Notes under the pieces: model-generated
Told to the model about the DNA's origin: nothing
Database searches by the model: none
The model's input: the letters and a program-made list of their open reading frames with translations, nothing else
Source: Microcoleus vaginatus_C
GTDB taxonomy: Bacteria > Cyanobacteriota > Cyanobacteriia > Cyanobacteriales > Microcoleaceae
Assembly (NCBI GenBank): GCA_040004035.1
Contig: JAMPLN010000007.1
Strand: one strand, 5' to 3'
Length of the DNA stretch: 64,000 bases
Part shown: positions 51,227 through 59,813 of the stretch, in pieces
Layout: the number at the start of each line of letters is the position of its first letter
How positions within the stretch are numbered: the first letter of the stretch is position 1
Translations under genes and position numbers: made by a program

Positions 51227-53002
51227 TTAATTCGATCGCACCGACGGGACAAACTGTTGCAAATAAATTTTTTGCCACAATATAGAAAAACTGCTCCCTA
51301 TTTGGCTTAAGCTATCAAATTTAGGAATTAATTTAGATTCTCGGCGCTGGTCTAAAGCAGCTATACCCGAAAAAAATATAGCTAATACTAACAAAAATAC
51401 TACGATCACACTAAATAAAATAGTCCAATAAACTAGAAATTCGCTTGTGTAGCTGACGCCGAATATCCACTTAATCAGTAAATCCGATAAATACAAAAAC
51501 AGCCCTCCTGAAAACCCCACCCTGAATAATAGCCACGTCCACTTAAACATATCTGTTGCAGTCTTGCTATTTTTGGACGCAGAAAGTTCTAAGTCTCTAA
51601 TTTGGCTGTTAATATTTGAGGTGATTTCATACAAAGTATACTGCAAACCATCTCTGATATAATTGAGTTCATTGTCGAGGTTTATGCACTGCTCGGATGT
51701 ACTTTTATCCAAGCTCAGGTTTTGGATTTGTTTGCGGTGCGCCGCCAGTTTATTGTCTAGAGTGTAATCCCATTTTTCCAGCCGATCTACAGTCAAATAT
51801 AAAAGTTCCTTATTAGCATCTAACAAGCTCTGGCAATTTATGATTGACTTAACTAACTTGCTGAGATTGTTGATATGCTCCTCTAGAGTATTTTGGGATT
51901 CCCTTTGTTTAGCTGACAATAAACTTGCGAGTTCGACATCCCGATCGCCACACAGTGATAAAGCCTCACCATACAAGTCGTCAATTTCCATTTTACCGAA
52001 ATACAGTGACGCTTTGTACTCTTCTATTTCGGGAAGAGTCAGACATTCTAAGGGCTGATATTTTACATTAAATTTATATACAAGCGCTGTCATAATCTGC
52101 GCCGCTTTTCGCTCCAGCTTGTCTTTGTAAGGTTCTAAAATAATTGTAGCTAGATTTTTAACTCTCGCTTCCGGGTGGTGCAGGAACTCAAAAATTTTGG
52201 CAAGTATTTTAGAGAATTCCCAGTCATTAAAATTATTTTCTACAACTTCCAAAAAGTTTGTTACCGCTGCATCGTTTTCGGCATTCAATTTGTACGGGCC
52301 CGTAAGTGCGATCGCAGCAAATAGTCGAGCGATCCAAAACAGATATTCCTCGCAATCCATTGGCAGGCTCGGCAGCAGCCAGCTAGGGCCGTACACCCAA
52401 AAATCGAGACAATTCTCATATTCCTTACCGCTGTCATTTCTGCTGCTGTCGCCCAAAGCAAATTTGTTGCTTGCTAATAGTTGAATTTGCTCTTCTACAA
52501 CCAGCCGCTCAATTTCCCCTGCATTGATTGTGACATTGACAACGCCTTCCTTGCCTTGTCGTGGCCCTGCTTCATCCAACCAAATTGACTTAATACTAAC
52601 AGCCGCAGACCACCGAATTAAAGGAGTCGATCCCCCTCGCGCTTCCTGTTCTAACGCCGCCAGCAGATTTTTGCTAAAATTACTTGATCTAGGCGTTCTC
52701 TCACTTGATCTGTGCCCCTCTCGCACCTTCCCCAATGCCTGAATTGCCAAAGCCCGAAACAGTAAATTCGGATGGGGTTTTCTGACGGATTCCGGTATAT
52801 TTTCTCGGAATATTCCGCTTTTCGGTACGCCCACAACTTCAGCAAAAGGATCGATCCCGCACTGTTGCAGGATTTTTTCAATTAGGTTTATTCTTTGCCA
52901 AGGTTGAGTATATTTAGTGAGAGTGAAGATTAGCGCTGTGCCGCTGCACCCCATTGACTCAGGGATGCTAGGGCGATCGAGTTTCCACACATTGCTCGTC
53001 AT
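51227..53002 (-). CDS. Unrecognised membrane protein with helical repeats
   Basis: The ATG at 53002 is preferred to a TTG at 53020. The N-terminal 300 residues are mostly helical and have HEAT-like spacing (LLFRALAIQALGKVRE, LIRWSAAVSIKSIW, LFAAIALTGPYKL). The central part is coiled-coil (TVDRLEKWDYTLDNKLAAHRKQIQ) and two hydrophobic helices (about residues 495-520 and 530-555) sit near the C-terminus. I recognise no family or enzyme motif. Its neighbours give no clue. Confidence 0.65.
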   Translation of the reverse strand: MTSNVWKLDRPSIPESMGCSGTALIFTLTKYTQPWQRINLIEKILQQCGIDPFAEVVGVPKSGIFRENIPESVRKPHPNLLFRALAIQALGKVREGHRSSERTPRSSNFSKNLLAALEQEARGGSTPLIRWSAAVSIKSIWLDEAGPRQGKEGVVNVTINAGEIERLVVEEQIQLLASNKFALGDSSRNDSGKEYENCLDFWVYGPSWLLPSLPMDCEEYLFWIARLFAAIALTGPYKLNAENDAAVTNFLEVVENNFNDWEFSKILAKIFEFLHHPEARVKNLATIILEPYKDKLERKAAQIMTALVYKFNVKYQPLECLTLPEIEEYKASLYFGKMEIDDLYGEALSLCGDRDVELASLLSAKQRESQNTLEEHINNLSKLVKSIINCQSLLDANKELLYLTVDRLEKWDYTLDNKLAAHRKQIQNLSLDKSTSEQCINLDNELNYIRDGLQYTLYEITSNINSQIRDLELSASKNSKTATDMFKWTWLLFRVGFSGGLFLYLSDLLIKWIFGVSYTSEFLVYWTILFSVIVVFLLVLAIFFSGIAALDQRRESKLIPKFDSLSQIGSSFSILWQKIYLQQFVPSVRSN

Positions 53003-53115
53003 AATTTGTCGCCAGGACAATTACTAGATAGGGACGCCGTTGTTTGATGCTGAATTCAGCATTACATTTACTGCTGCTTTTTGTCAATATTAGTCCGGGA
53101 GGCATAGGGAGGTAT

Positions 53116-53178
53116 AAACCCGGTTTCACGAGTAAATTTCTCATAACTACAGCCTAGATTTTTCTGATAAACCGGGTT
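53116..53178. repeat. AAACCCGG inverted pair
   Basis: AAACCCGGTTT (53116-53126) and AAACCGGGTT (53169-53178) recall the 16902-17078 elements. The stretch 53003-53278 holds no convincing gene. Confidence 0.45.
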
Positions 53179-53278
53179 GAGCAATGCTAATGTGCGTCCC
53201 GAACTCAATATATAATTTTGCACTAATCGATCAAAGGTCACAATTTTAGGTTTGGTCAGGAAACACAACCTATTATAG

Positions 53279-54268
53279 TCATTTATTTGTCGGATGTTTT
53301 AAGATTTTGTCGCTGACCATTTTGTCAACGATTAAGTCGCTGATAATTTGAGCTCCGTGGGAGGTAAAGTGCAAGCCGTCATTACTTTTTACATAGCCTC
53401 GCTTACCCGATTTATTAGCAACTACTGGAACAAATCTTCCTGCTTGTGCAAAAGTGTCCCAAGTAGAAATAAATTCGATTTTGGCTGAAGATTTGCTGGC
53501 ATTTTTATAAATATCGTTCATGATGGGAAAAGCTTTGAGATACGAAGATTTGTTAGGAATCGATTGACCCACCCAATACACTTTTCTCACGGATGACGAA
53601 TCCAGTAATTTGGCATATCTGTCAGCTCTTTCTTGATAAGCTTTTTGCCATTCTTTGGTCAGAACAACCCTGCCTTTTCCTTGAGAATCAGTGATATTTT
53701 GACGGTCATTTGCTCCAAACAAAACTATCACTACATCCGGCTGGTAATTATTAAGAATTTGGCTAGTTCTGGCATACCAGTCATAATAATCTATCCGATT
53801 TAATCCGGTCGAGGGCTTGTAGTCAATTTTCGTATCGGCGATATTGTATTTTTTCTTAAGAGTGTACTGGAGTTGAATTCCTAAGTCGAACATTACGGAA
53901 TCTCCAATAAATAAAAATTTGCGATAAGGTCGGGTTAGTTTTGGTTTAGCTGGGGTTGGTTTTTTGGCTGGGGTTGGTTTTTTAGCATTAGCAGGCTTTG
54001 GAGGTTCAACGACCGCTTTTGTTTCGGTTTTGACAGGAGGAAGTTCTGGTTCTTTGGGGAGGCTATCGAAGTTAATATCTTTAATTTTGCTCCAAAAATC
54101 TTGTTCGGATTTTCGGAAACCGTCTATTTCGATCAGGCGCGCTGCTTGTTTGATTTCTGGACTGGCGAAAGGAGTTGAAGCAAAGCTTTTTAGAAATAAT
54201 GATAAGTTTGAAAATATTAAAGTGAGAATTACAGAAGTAACAATCAGCAAAATTTCCCGGTCTTTCAT
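53279..54268 (-). CDS. SGNH/GDSL hydrolase, DUF459-like, partner of the MBOAT acyltransferase
   Basis: An N-terminal membrane anchor (about residues 6-25) is followed by a Lys/Pro repeat linker (KKPTPAKKPTPAK) and an SGNH domain: FIGDSVM (catalytic Ser), LFGANDR (Asn), and DGLHFTSHG (catalytic Asp and His). These AlgJ/AlgX/DUF459-like enzymes work with MBOAT proteins to O-acetylate extracellular polysaccharides. It starts 5 bases after the MBOAT stop, so the two are one operon. Confidence 0.85.
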   Translation of the reverse strand: MKDREILLIVTSVILTLIFSNLSLFLKSFASTPFASPEIKQAARLIEIDGFRKSEQDFWSKIKDINFDSLPKEPELPPVKTETKAVVEPPKPANAKKPTPAKKPTPAKPKLTRPYRKFLFIGDSVMFDLGIQLQYTLKKKYNIADTKIDYKPSTGLNRIDYYDWYARTSQILNNYQPDVVIVLFGANDRQNITDSQGKGRVVLTKEWQKAYQERADRYAKLLDSSSVRKVYWVGQSIPNKSSYLKAFPIMNDIYKNASKSSAKIEFISTWDTFAQAGRFVPVVANKSGKRGYVKSNDGLHFTSHGAQIISDLIVDKMVSDKILKHPTNK

Positions 54269-54273
54269 ATTTC

Positions 54274-55689
54274 TTAGAAATTAAAGTAAATAAAAGGCGG
54301 AACGGTACTAGGCCCCAACATCAAGATAGTATACACGAGCAGCGAAACTAAGACAACCCGAAAGAAAATGTTTTTTAATGACAATACAGTTTGCAATAGT
54401 TGGGCGATGCGATCGCCCCACAAGTTGATCGCGCCAATGACTGCAATTACTAAATACAATTGCCAAAAGTTAAATTGAAAAGTTGCGACGGTAGGATGGA
54501 AAATTCCTTCAAAAAAGCTCATCGCAGTTTCCCAGTTGGGAGTGCCGAAAAATACCCAGCTACAAGTAACAAAAGTAAATGTTAGTAGCCAACTGCAAAA
54601 TTTAGCAAATCGGGGAAAGGCATAGTCTAATTTAAAGTGGATAGCTTGGGGGATATCTTTACATAAATGGTTGACAATTAATCCTAAACCGTGAATTGCT
54701 CCCCAGAAAATAAAGTTTAAACCTGCGCCGTGCCACAATCCACCGATCGCCATTGTTAAAAAGAGATTTAGGTACTTCCTCAACTTGCCGTATTTGTTGC
54801 CGCCCAAGGGAAAGTAAAGGTAGTCCCTCAGCCACTCTGAAAGACTGATGTGCCACCTTTTCCAAAATTCTTGCAGGCTGAGCGATCGGTATGGCATATT
54901 AAAGTTAGCAATGGGTTTAAAACCCAGCAAACAGGAGATGCCGTTGGCTAAATCCGAGTAGCCGCTGAAATCTACGTAAATTAAACAGGAATAGGAAATT
55001 GCCGCGAGGATTAAATCGATGCTGCTATACTGCTGGGGGACTGTGAATGGCAGTTGAGTGAAGTTAAACAAAAAGCTCGATAAAGTATATTTTTTGAAGA
55101 GTCCCGACAAAATCAAGACTATAACTTCTTCGATTTGATAGTCGTATTTTTTCGGTGAATTTAACTGCGAGTAAAATTCGCGGGCTCGCGAGATTGGCCC
55201 GGAGGCAATTTGGGGAAAGTAGGTAATGTAGGCGGCATAGTCTACAAATTTCGGACAAGGGATTTTTTGCTGGTAGCAATCGATCAAATGAGAAATCATT
55301 CTAAAAGTGTAGAAAGACACGCCTACGGGGGCGATTATTTGCAAAACTGGAAAGTTGGCTGGAATTTGTAGCTGGTTCAGTACCTCAAATAAAGAAGTTA
55401 CAAAGAAGTTGCAATATTTAAATATGCCGAGATAGCCAATGTTGAAAATTAGACCGGAGATTAAAGCAATTTTTTTATACTTACTGTTGCAGAGAACCCG
55501 GAGAATGATATAATTGTAGACTGTAGATAAAATAAGGAGCAAGAGAAAGTCCAAACTCCAAAAGGAATAAAATAATAAACTCGAAACTAACAAGACAATT
55601 TTATACAAATCGACTTGGGGTTTCACAGAGACGATCAGGCTAAAAATAACTAGGAAAAATACTAAAAATTGGTAAGTGGGAAATAGCAT
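54274..55689 (-). CDS. MBOAT family O-acyltransferase, AlgI-like
   Basis: The 471-residue protein has about ten membrane helices and the MBOAT signatures: SLQEFWKRWHISLSEWLRDYLYFPLGGNKYG and the catalytic His in IGGLWHGAGLNFIFWGAIHG. It transfers acyl groups across the membrane to a polysaccharide. The SGNH protein encoded downstream is its probable partner. No alginate or other glycan synthase gene is in the window, so the polymer is unknown. Confidence 0.9.
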   Translation of the reverse strand: MLFPTYQFLVFFLVIFSLIVSVKPQVDLYKIVLLVSSLLFYSFWSLDFLLLLILSTVYNYIILRVLCNSKYKKIALISGLIFNIGYLGIFKYCNFFVTSLFEVLNQLQIPANFPVLQIIAPVGVSFYTFRMISHLIDCYQQKIPCPKFVDYAAYITYFPQIASGPISRAREFYSQLNSPKKYDYQIEEVIVLILSGLFKKYTLSSFLFNFTQLPFTVPQQYSSIDLILAAISYSCLIYVDFSGYSDLANGISCLLGFKPIANFNMPYRSLSLQEFWKRWHISLSEWLRDYLYFPLGGNKYGKLRKYLNLFLTMAIGGLWHGAGLNFIFWGAIHGLGLIVNHLCKDIPQAIHFKLDYAFPRFAKFCSWLLTFTFVTCSWVFFGTPNWETAMSFFEGIFHPTVATFQFNFWQLYLVIAVIGAINLWGDRIAQLLQTVLSLKNIFFRVVLVSLLVYTILMLGPSTVPPFIYFNF

Positions 55690-55868
55690 AAATCTCAGCC
55701 GATAAAAAATCTTGTTTCTGACAATATTTTTATAAGTACAGCCAGCGAACCTATCCCGAAGGGAATCGCCCTAGTCGGTCTGAACGCACCAAATTTCGGG
55801 GTGGATTGCAGACTGTAAGCTTTTGCAAGAGGTCAATTAGGTTATAACTTCCGCCTTAGTTAACCGCA

Positions 55869-55912
55869 CTCATAAATTCATAATCCTGTTTAAAGATTAT
55901 GATGGTTATGAG
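55869..55912. promoter_or_regulatory. Imperfect hairpin upstream of clpB
   Basis: CTCATAAATTCATAATC (55869-55885) and GATTATGATGGTTATGAG (55895-55912) pair with mismatches around a 9-base loop, 53 bases before the start codon. It could be an operator or a temperature-sensitive leader structure. It is not a CIRCE element. Confidence 0.4.
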
Positions 55913-55964
55913 ACGATGTATTAACGGATAACAACAGGAATCCCCTTGATTGCGAGGAACCAAC

Positions 55965-58916
55965 GTGCAGCCAACAGACCCTAGCAAATTTACAGATCAA
56001 GCCTGGGAAGCCATTGTCAAATCCCAGGATGTAGCCCGCCGCTTTGCCAATCAGCAGCTAGAGGTTGAACATTTAGCCATTGCCCTTCTCGAACAGCAAG
56101 GCCAGGCAAACAGCATTCTCAGCAAAGCTGGAGTGGATGCCCCCCGCTTTGCCCAGCAGTTAGATGCTTTTGCCAAACGACAGCCCCGAGTTGCCAACGC
56201 TGACCAACTATACCTCGGTCGCGGCTTAGAAGTGATGTTAGATGTTGCCGAGGCCACCAGGGCGGCTTGGCAAGATAATTTTATCGCCGTTGAACATTTA
56301 TTAATTGGTTTAGTAGAAGACGAACGAGTCGGTCGCAGGTTGCTGACAAAAGGCGACGGGCCGCCGGGCCGCCCCGGTTACGATCGCAAACCCCCAGCCG
56401 GTACGATCGATCGACCAAAACTCGAAGAAGCAATCAAATCTGTCCGCGCCACTGCTAAAGCTCAAGAAAAAAATTCCGAAACTGGGAAAGGCAGCCGCAG
56501 CAGCGCTAAAGCCCAAGATCAAGATGGCGAAGCTAACTCCGACGCCCTCAGCAAGTACGGCCGCGATTTGACAGAAGCCGCCAAAGCCGGCAAACTCGAC
56601 CCAGTAATCGGCCGCGACGAGGAAATCCGCCGCGTGGTACAAGTTCTTTCTCGCCGTCAAAAAAACAATCCGGTGTTAATTGGCGATCCCGGAGTCGGAA
56701 AAACTGCGATCGCCGAAGGTTTAGCCCAGCGAATTGTCAACGGCGACGTACCCGAATCTTTGAAAAATCGCCAGCTATTTAGCCTCGACATGGGCAGTTT
56801 AATTGCTGGGGCAAAATTCCGGGGCGAATTTGAAGAACGATTGCGGTCTGTCCTGCGGGAAGTCATCGATTCCGACGGGCAAATTGTCCTATTTATTGAC
56901 GAATTGCACACGGTTGTCGGCACTGGCGGCGGTGGCAGTTCCGGTTCGGGAATGGATGCGGGAAATTTGTTAAAACCAATGTTGGCGAGAGGCGAATTGC
57001 GCTGCATCGGCGCTACAACTCTCGATGAATTTCGCAAGAATATTGAAAAAGATCCTGCACTGGAACGTCGATTTCAACAAGTATTTGTTGGCGAACCCAG
57101 CGTTGAAGATACTGTTTCGATTTTGCGCGGATTGAAAGACCGTTACGAACGCCACCACGGGGTAAAAATTACTGATTCGGCCCTGGTAGCTGCTGCAACT
57201 CTGTCTTTTCGCTATATTTCCGATCGCTTTTTACCGGACAAGGCGATCGACCTGGTAGATGAAGCGGCCGCCCACTTGAAAATGGAGATTACCTCTAAAC
57301 CTGTGGAATTGGAAGGAATCGACCGCCGGGTGATGCAGTTGGAAATGGAAAAATTGTCGATCGAAGGCGAAGGAAAAGGTACTCTAGCCCCTGGGCTCGG
57401 CTTCCGCGTCGAACGCATCACATCGGAGATTGACATTTTAAAAGTCAAGCAGGAAAAATTGTCCTCTCAGTGGTTGGGCGAAAAGCAGTTGTTGGATGCA
57501 ATCAATAAATTGAAAGCAGAAGAAGACCAACTGCGAGTCCAAATCGAACAAGCAGAAAGGGCTTACGATTTGAATAAAGCCGCACAGTTAAAGTACGGCA
57601 AGCTGGAAACTGCGGTGCGCGATCGCGAAGCCAAAGAAGCGGAACTTTTGAAACAGCAAGCTCAAGGTTCTTCCCTGCTGCGCGAAAAAGTTACTGAGGG
57701 CGATATTGCAGAAATTGTCGCTAAATGGACGGGCATTCCGGTTAACCGATTGTTAGAGTCCGAACGCCAAAAATTGCTGCAATTGGAAAAACACTTGCAC
57801 CAAAAAGTTATCGGTCAAGAGGAAGCTGTAACAGCCGTGGCAGCGGCAATTCGGCGCGCTAGGGCGGGCATGAAAGACCCCGGAAGGCCGATCGGCTCTT
57901 TCTTGTTTATGGGCCCCACAGGCGTCGGCAAAACTGAGTTAGCGCGGGCGTTGGCGGAGTTTTTGTTTGACAGCGATGATGCGATCGTCCGCATCGATAT
58001 GTCGGAATACATGGAGAAGCACAGCGTTTCCCGGTTGGTAGGAGCTCCTCCCGGATATGTCGGTTACGATGAAGGGGGACAACTTTCCGAAGCAGTGCGG
58101 AGACATCCTTATTCGGTAGTGCTGTTTGACGAAGTGGAAAAAGCGCACCCCGACGTATTTAACATTTTGCTGCAAGTGTTGGATGACGGCAGAATTACCG
58201 ATTCTCAAGGTCGAGTGGTTGACTTTAGAAATACCGTAATTGTGATGACTAGCAATATCGGCAGCGACCACATTTTAGACGTGTTTACTAAGAAGGAAAA
58301 AACCGTCAAAAAACCTGCTAGTCGGAAGCAGGAAACGAAAGATTTGTCAAGTCAAAAGACAGATTATAAAGTGGCTGCCGATGGTACTGTTGAGGTGTCG
58401 GCGGAGCGAGTCGATGTTGATACTGTAACTAAGAGTGAAAACAAGACTGAAAACAAGAGCGAAAATGAAAATTTATTGACTCAAGAACGGGAGACAGACC
58501 AAGAGTACGAGCAGATGTTAAAACGGGTGATGACAGCGCTGCGATCGCACTTCCGACCCGAATTTCTCAATCGGGTGGACGAGATAATTTTGTTCCACAC
58601 TTTGAGCAAGGTCGAACTGCGGCAAATAGTCAGTATCCAAGTGAAGCGGATCGAGCGTTTGTTGGCCGAGCAAAAAATTACTTTGGAACTGTCGGATGCG
58701 GCGAAAAACCATATCACAGATGTCGGTTATGACCCGGTTTACGGCGCTCGTCCCTTGAAACGCGCTATCCAGCGGGAGCTGGAAAACCCGCTGGCAAACA
58801 AGATTCTGGAAAATGCGTTTGTGGAGGGCGATACAATTGCGATCGACTGTGAAAATAACTCTTTGCAATTTCGCAAAAAAGATTCTCGCCCAGCGCTGAC
58901 AGGTAACAGTTTGTAG
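55965..58916 (+). CDS. clpB: ATP-dependent disaggregase ClpB with an unusual insertion
   Basis: The GTG at 55965 has GAGG 7 bases upstream and begins MQPTDPSKFTDQAWEAIVKSQDVARRF, the cyanobacterial ClpB1 start. The Clp N domain (about 5-150) is followed by a charged linker, AAA1 with Walker A GDPGVGKTAIAEG, an M-domain coiled coil (about 400-530) and AAA2 with Walker A GPTGVGKTELARAL. The C-terminus is complete. A Lys/Glu/Thr-rich segment of about 70 residues (58285-58497) interrupts AAA2 between TSNIGSDHI and FRPEFLNRVDE, where other ClpB proteins have about ten. It disaggregates heat-denatured proteins with DnaK. Confidence 0.92.
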   Translation: MQPTDPSKFTDQAWEAIVKSQDVARRFANQQLEVEHLAIALLEQQGQANSILSKAGVDAPRFAQQLDAFAKRQPRVANADQLYLGRGLEVMLDVAEATRAAWQDNFIAVEHLLIGLVEDERVGRRLLTKGDGPPGRPGYDRKPPAGTIDRPKLEEAIKSVRATAKAQEKNSETGKGSRSSAKAQDQDGEANSDALSKYGRDLTEAAKAGKLDPVIGRDEEIRRVVQVLSRRQKNNPVLIGDPGVGKTAIAEGLAQRIVNGDVPESLKNRQLFSLDMGSLIAGAKFRGEFEERLRSVLREVIDSDGQIVLFIDELHTVVGTGGGGSSGSGMDAGNLLKPMLARGELRCIGATTLDEFRKNIEKDPALERRFQQVFVGEPSVEDTVSILRGLKDRYERHHGVKITDSALVAAATLSFRYISDRFLPDKAIDLVDEAAAHLKMEITSKPVELEGIDRRVMQLEMEKLSIEGEGKGTLAPGLGFRVERITSEIDILKVKQEKLSSQWLGEKQLLDAINKLKAEEDQLRVQIEQAERAYDLNKAAQLKYGKLETAVRDREAKEAELLKQQAQGSSLLREKVTEGDIAEIVAKWTGIPVNRLLESERQKLLQLEKHLHQKVIGQEEAVTAVAAAIRRARAGMKDPGRPIGSFLFMGPTGVGKTELARALAEFLFDSDDAIVRIDMSEYMEKHSVSRLVGAPPGYVGYDEGGQLSEAVRRHPYSVVLFDEVEKAHPDVFNILLQVLDDGRITDSQGRVVDFRNTVIVMTSNIGSDHILDVFTKKEKTVKKPASRKQETKDLSSQKTDYKVAADGTVEVSAERVDVDTVTKSENKTENKSENENLLTQERETDQEYEQMLKRVMTALRSHFRPEFLNRVDEIILFHTLSKVELRQIVSIQVKRIERLLAEQKITLELSDAAKNHITDVGYDPVYGARPLKRAIQRELENPLANKILENAFVEGDTIAIDCENNSLQFRKKDSRPALTGNSL

Positions 58917-58931
58917 TTGCCGAATAGTTTG

Positions 58932-59018
58932 GAACAGGCAAGATGCCTGTTCCACAAACAATCAATTTTCTTGTGGAACAGGCATCCTGCCTGTTATTAA
59001 AAATGGTGAAATATGTCA
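58932..59018. repeat. Nested palindromic element, copy 3 of 3
   Basis: AACAGGCAAGATGCCTGTTC (left) and its near complement ending CCTGTT (58971-58995) match at 24 of 25 positions. The right flank AATGGTGAAATATGTCA is a diverged form of the outer arm of copy 1. It abuts the end of the Psb35-like gene. Confidence 0.7.
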
Positions 59019-59246
59019 AGAATTAGACATGGTGCGGCTGCCATAGGCATCCATGCTGTAGGCAGGAACGCGAACGCGGTAATCAATTTCTGTTCCCGTC
59101 ACTGATTTTGCCAGTTGTTCAAAAGATTCATCGTTCCAATTCCGCTCGTGGATGGGCTTTGACTGTTCTCCGAGGAAATATGCTTGAGTGCCAATTACTG
59201 AGGCAGCGACCCAACCGACGATTAAAAGAGCGATTACAATAGCCAT
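59016..59246 (-). CDS. Small single-pass membrane protein, Psb35-like (photosystem II)
   Basis: The ATG at 59246 has AAGGAAAA 8 bases upstream. The 76 residues comprise one N-terminal membrane helix (MAIVIALLIVGWVAASVIGTQ) and a lumenal or cytosolic tail with HERNWNDESFEQLAKSVTGTE. It resembles the ssl2148/Psb35 group that attaches to CP47 assembly modules. The name is tentative, but a small thylakoid protein is likely. The frame is open further upstream without homology. Confidence 0.5.
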   Translation of the reverse strand: MAIVIALLIVGWVAASVIGTQAYFLGEQSKPIHERNWNDESFEQLAKSVTGTEIDYRVRVPAYSMDAYGSRTMSNS

Positions 59247-59408
59247 ATTTGCTTTTTCCTTAACTTTTGTTGCTTTATGTAAACTAATGTAACGAAAGCT
59301 TGTAATAAACGTCAAGGTACTGTACTGTCGTGGCAACCGTCCGGCAGGTAGTAAATACCGCACCTCATCCTGAGTCTGTAGGGTGCGCTTAGTGTGAACA
59401 AGGGCTCG

Positions 59409-59480
59409 ATCCCCCCTAGCCTCCCTTAATAAGGGGAGGACAAGAGTGTTCTCAAAGTCCCCCTTATCAAGGGGGATTTA
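59409..59480. repeat. CCCCC/GGGGG palindromic element
   Basis: TCCCTTAATAAGGGGA and CCCCCTTATCAAGGGGG hairpins lie within inverted ends (ATCCCCCCTAGCC and GGGGGATTTA), related to 31671-31780. The gap 59247-59813 otherwise holds only GTGCACCGCGCA repeats (about 59545 and 59570). Confidence 0.5.
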
Positions 59481-59813
59481 GACTGGGCTACCAGCGAGAG
59501 ATACAGAGGAGTTTCAGGCTTAAGTTGACACGCCTTGGTAGGGTGTGCACCGCGCACCGGTCTTTCGGGTGTGCACCGCGCATCTGTATCGGAATTGTGA
59601 ACTGTATCCGAAATAGCAAAACAGCTTGTTGAGATTTTATAGTTAAGAAATTATAAGTTTTGCGTTAATAAATTACGATTAAAAGTCTGCCGCTAGCATG
59701 AGGAATAGCGGCCAAATTATAAGTTATGATTTATCAGTTTGGGTGGGAACTAACAAATCCCAATTACCAAATTTTAAGTACAAATTACCAATGACCAATC
59801 CTCGCTACAAATC

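Noticed and set aside
53068..53268. 66-residue protein upstream of the membrane protein gene
   Set aside because: It contains the AAACCCGG repeat pair and is poorly supported.
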